Assembly (NCBI GenBank): GCA_008477525.1
Contig: SPDT01000003.1
Location: 1,488,001 to 1,552,000, forward strand
DNA: 64,000 nucleotides
Source: Hypomyces perniciosus
Taxonomy: Eukaryota; Ascomycota; Sordariomycetes; Hypocreales; Hypocreaceae
Reading direction: 5' to 3'
Part shown: positions 60,401 to 64,000 of the stretch, piece after piece
Layout of the letters: each line of letters begins with the position of its first letter
How positions within the stretch are numbered: the stretch's first letter is position 1
Notes under the pieces: model-generated
What the model was told of the DNA's origin: nothing
The model's input: the letters and a program-made list of their open reading frames with translations, nothing else
Databases searched by the model: none
Program-made: the position numbers and the translations under genes

Positions 60401-63400
60401 ATTTAAGTTTAATAAATTAAATATTTTAAAAAAACTACTATTCTGGCTATATAACCTATATAATACTTTCCTATTAAAGATAATAAATAAGCTTCTTTTA
60501 TAATAGGCTTAAAACTATAAAATTAAAATACTGCCAGGAAAAGATCCTCTATACTAAAAGAATAGGCTGTTTTTACTGAATAAACTATAAGTAATAAAAA
60601 AATAATTAAATAATAATTTAATAAAGGGATTTATCTAAAAATTGCAAGTATAATATACTACTTTTTTCTTTTTAACTGTAAAACTAAAAAGCAGTATTTA
60701 TATTTACTAAAAGTATTAAAAGTTAAACAATATTACTATTAAAAATTAATACCTATTACTATTAATCTAGGAAACCTTTAATACTTTAAGTTATATAAAA
60801 GTATATATAAAACTTAATATTATTACTGCATTTAATAACCTTTATATCGCTAAAAGGGATATATAGAAAATAGTATTGATTATAAGGTTTAGCCTTTTTA
60901 AAATATTAATTATACCTTTTAGCCTTTATTATATATTTATTATATTTTAATATTATATTAACTATACTCTCTATAACCTTTTTAATTATATTTATATAGT
61001 ATATTTTAATAGTATTGTTATATATTTATTAAGCTGAAAGGAATACTAAAAATATATATATAAAGTAATCGCCTGCCTTTAAGATATTAGCCTTTAAATT
61101 AATATTATTAAATATAAGTTTAAAATAATAAAAATAAAATACTTTAATTTAATTATTACTTTAAAGGGATTAAAAATATATTTAAAAAAAATTAAAGCTG
61201 TACTAAACTAGTAATTATTTAAAAAAATAAAAGATTTATAAAAGTTTTTTAGCTTTATAAATTTTTATTACTGTTTTATTTAAAGGTACTTTAAAATAGC
61301 TGTATTATGAAATAAACTTTTAAAAAAGGATTAACTATATATTGAAAAAGAAAAATAGCAGAAAGCCTTTAAATTAACTTTAATTTTAGCCCTTTTTAAT
61401 TATAATAAATAAATAGTCTTTAAAATTAATACCTTTAATTAAATATTAAACGGTATTTTATTATAATATAATAAAAAGGGCATTTTATACTTTATTATAT
61501 TCTTTTTTATAAAGTATTATACTTAAAAATGTAACTATAAAATCTATAATAAAGAACTTTTAGCTATTATTAAAGTAATAAAAAACTAGCGCTTAGAATT
61601 ATAAAGCTTATAAAGCTTTAATATTATTGTAGACTATAAAAACCTTAAATACTTTACTTTAATTAAAGCTTTAAACTCATAGTAAATCTAATAGTTTAAA
61701 TTCCTTTTTAGCTTTAACTTCTATATTATTTACTAACCTAGCTTTAAGCCTATAAAGCTTAATACTGTAAATAAAAAAGCGGAAAATAGGCCGATAAAAT
61801 TAAACCCCTTTAATAATTACATTAAAAACAGGTAATATATTATCTTCCTGCAGAGTTCTTTTAACTTTAAAGCTTAAGTAATATTCTAAAAGGAAGTTTT
61901 ATTAAATATAAAATTATTTATAAAGGCTACCTTTATAGCTATAATAATACCTATAGAAAATAAATTAATTAATAATTTAATTATTATAGTATATAAATAA
62001 AATATTATAGTGAAAGAAATAATAACTATACTTTAAGACTTTAATATCTACTAATAGCTAAAATAGCTTTACAGAAAACTCTAGATTATAATAAATAACT
62101 GTTAAGTAATAAATAGTAAAATCCACTATTAAAAGTAACTTTTTATTCCCTTTAATAACAAGCTTTATATATAAATCCTATTTAAAAACTATTTAAGCGG
62201 CCTAGCCGGATATTTGGGCAGGTTTAAAACTTTAAACTTTATTAGCTAAATATACTAGTAACTATAGATTTTAAAAAATATTAAAATATTTATATAAGCC
62301 TATAAACTATATATTAAAATAAAGGCCTTATAATCTTAACTATAAAGCTTCCTTTAACTATTACTAGTTTTATTTTATATATAGTTAAATATCTCTATTA
62401 ATTATATTATACGATTGCCTAAATCCTATTACCATAATATTACCTATAAGTATTTATTAATAGTAGTTTATTGCTTTATAAAAATATATTATTTTATACC
62501 TATTATTTTACTATTAATAAAAGAGCTAGCTAATGTATTTATTAATAGAATTTACTGCTTTTATAATATACCTAATAATATTATATTAAACTATAATATA
62601 TAGTTTATATTAAAATTCTAGAAATAACTTTTAAAGCAATTAAATGTTATATTAAAACAATTATTAGCTGTTTACTTTAAAATTAATTGTTAAACTAAAA
62701 GAATTAATATAAATATAAAATAATACCTGTAAGCTTTTATTAACTTTTATTAAAATAATTAGGTTTATTGGCTTTTATTAGTTAAGTTTACTGTAAATAA
62801 TATAGTATTTAAAACTATTAGTATATTGCTGTTTTTTATTAATTATAGTTTTAACTTTTACTTAAAGATAAAGCTTTTATAGCTTTACCCGCTAAACCTT
62901 TCTGCAGTAAAGAAAAAAGAGTTTTTTTAGATTAATATTATTATTAATTAATATAAATATATTATTATATAGCTAAAAGCCTGTATTAAAGCTTTAAAAG
63001 AAAATATAAAGAAAATGCAAATATATAAAAAGAGGTATTATTAGTTTATATTATTAGGCAGGAAATCTTTATTAATATATAAAATATAAAGATTAATTAG
63101 CTAATAAAGAAGCTGGATAATAAATAGGCGGGACTTTATATAATAATAAAAGTATATTTATAAGCCTATACTATTAGCCTGGCGGAAAATATAAAGATTT
63201 TCCTAGTTTTATATAACTCCTTCCTGTAATTTAAGATAACTACTTTACTGCGCTTTAGGTAAAAGATAATTAATAAGGCTAAGTTAAAGAATATTTAAAG
63301 CAAGGTATTAGAAAGGGAAGATAATATAAATAAAGTAAAAGAAATAGGAGATTAAAGCGCTTTTAAATTATTATAATAATAATAGATTCTATTACTTTAT

Positions 63401-63766
63401 TAAAAAGAAATACTATACTGCTATATAGTAATTAGCTAAAGATTTATAAAGTTAAAAGAGGGTAATATAAAACTTTTATAAAAGAAATTTAAAAAAGCTA
63501 GCTTTACTGTAATAAGTATTAAAAGGAATTATAAAAAAGGAAAAAAAGGAAATAGCTAAAAAGAAATTAATGCCTATAAAGCGCTAATTAAAGACTATAC
63601 TGCACTAAAGTTTATAGCTAAACTATATATTACTAATACTAAAAACTATATAATTCGCCTTATTTACCTTTATATTAAATGTATTAAAATAGATTACCTA
63701 GAATTTCAATTTATATAAAGAATATAGCTATTTGCGGCTAAATAGTGTAATAAAGAGGGGGGGTAC

Positions 63767-63938
63767 TATTATAGCATTAACTGTAACGCGATATTAATGC
63801 CATATTATGTAAGGTCTAGTTATATAACCAGGCTTTAATATATTCCTAGCTATAGCTTTCTATAAAGCCTCAGGGCTTTCTTACTCTCTACAGTACAACA
63901 ATAATATTTGCCTTAACCTGCCTTTCTATACCATAATA
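63767..63938 (+). repeat. 3' LTR of the 6666-bp gypsy element
   Basis: Starts TATTATAGCA and ends CCATAATA, directly after the polypurine tract. Confidence 0.92.
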
Positions 63939-64000
63939 TTATTAAAGGGAATAAAAAACTACTTTCAATAATAAATTTTATTCTTTATTATTTAATAGTT
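63939..64000 (-). mobile_element. Probable continuation of the split minus-strand gypsy element
   Basis: Inferred from the nesting: it starts with the second TTATT copy. It is too short and AT-rich to test by eye. Confidence 0.5.

Larger units (their letters stand above)
57273..63938 (+). mobile_element. Gypsy LTR retrotransposon (6666 bp), plus strand, nested, RIP-degraded
   Basis: Two 172-bp LTRs (57273-57444 and 63767-63938) are flanked by the perfect duplication TTATT (57268-57272 and 63939-63943). The polypurine tract GAGGGGGGGTAC precedes the right LTR, so it reads left to right. The RT core is readable at about 60990-61045 as YIYIVYFNSIVIY (YFDD changed to YFNS by G-to-A). RNase H follows at about 61460-61640 with KELLAIIKVIKN and IIVDYKNLKYFT. 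Stops fill all frames. It inserted into a related element of opposite orientation. Confidence 0.92.

Noticed and set aside
62415..62603. 62-residue frame in the 3' part of the gypsy element
   Set aside because: It is a hydrophobic Ile/Tyr string caused by AT-richness inside a dead element.
1..64000. tRNA, rRNA, CRISPR-like arrays and bacterial-type operons
   Set aside because: I saw no tRNA-like cloverleaf with a convincing B box, no rRNA core sequence and no regularly spaced repeats; introns and RIP show a fungal nuclear context.

Overview
The window looks like part of an accessory compartment of a filamentous ascomycete genome (Pezizomycotina, probably Eurotiomycetes-like; inferred). Two gene islands of ordinary base composition (about 6.3-15.7 kb and 43.7-55.5 kb) lie in very AT-rich blocks of dead retrotransposons. 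The genes have short GT-AG introns (about 50-90 bp) and belong to typical fungal families. The AT-rich blocks carry the mark of repeat-induced point mutation (RIP): paired LTRs differ almost only by C:G to T:A transitions, and reverse-transcriptase and RNase H motifs can still be read although stop codons fill every frame.

Layout. 1-502 is the 3' end and LTR of a gypsy element; 503-1799 is mixed relic DNA; 1800-6311 is a minus-strand Tad1-like LINE. Island 1 has a C2H2 zinc-finger gene (minus) whose start overlaps a divergent MCT-type MFS transporter (plus), a decayed copy of the island-2 DHA1 transporter locus, a broken MDR oxidoreductase, a 605-bp TA-flanked MITE and a secreted alpha/beta hydrolase. 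A second, inverted LINE copy begins at 15706. From 20454 to 43412 come LTR elements of 6702 bp and 6603 bp, each with matching 5-bp target duplications, a third gypsy relic between them, and the 3' half of a LINE that could be the missing end of the 15706 copy. Island 2 opens with a 299-bp MITE, then a Cys-rich ORF, an NmrA-like gene, a DHA1 MFS transporter, a subtilisin pseudogene with a probable solo LTR in its intron, and a secreted epoxide hydrolase. From 55495 to the end, a minus-strand gypsy element is split by a 6666-bp plus-strand relative.

Functionally this is a loose set of transport, redox and secreted-hydrolase genes. They may be a worn-down accessory or secondary-metabolism-like region, but there is no backbone synthase and no convincing cluster. 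Several island genes are dying by deletion and frameshift rather than by RIP, which has been almost confined to the transposons. I found no tRNA, rRNA or CRISPR array. I do not see a clearly new biological system. The most useful leads are the inverted LINE frame around island 1, the split duplicate of the transporter locus, the short repeats shared between islands, and the different RIP contexts in different elements.
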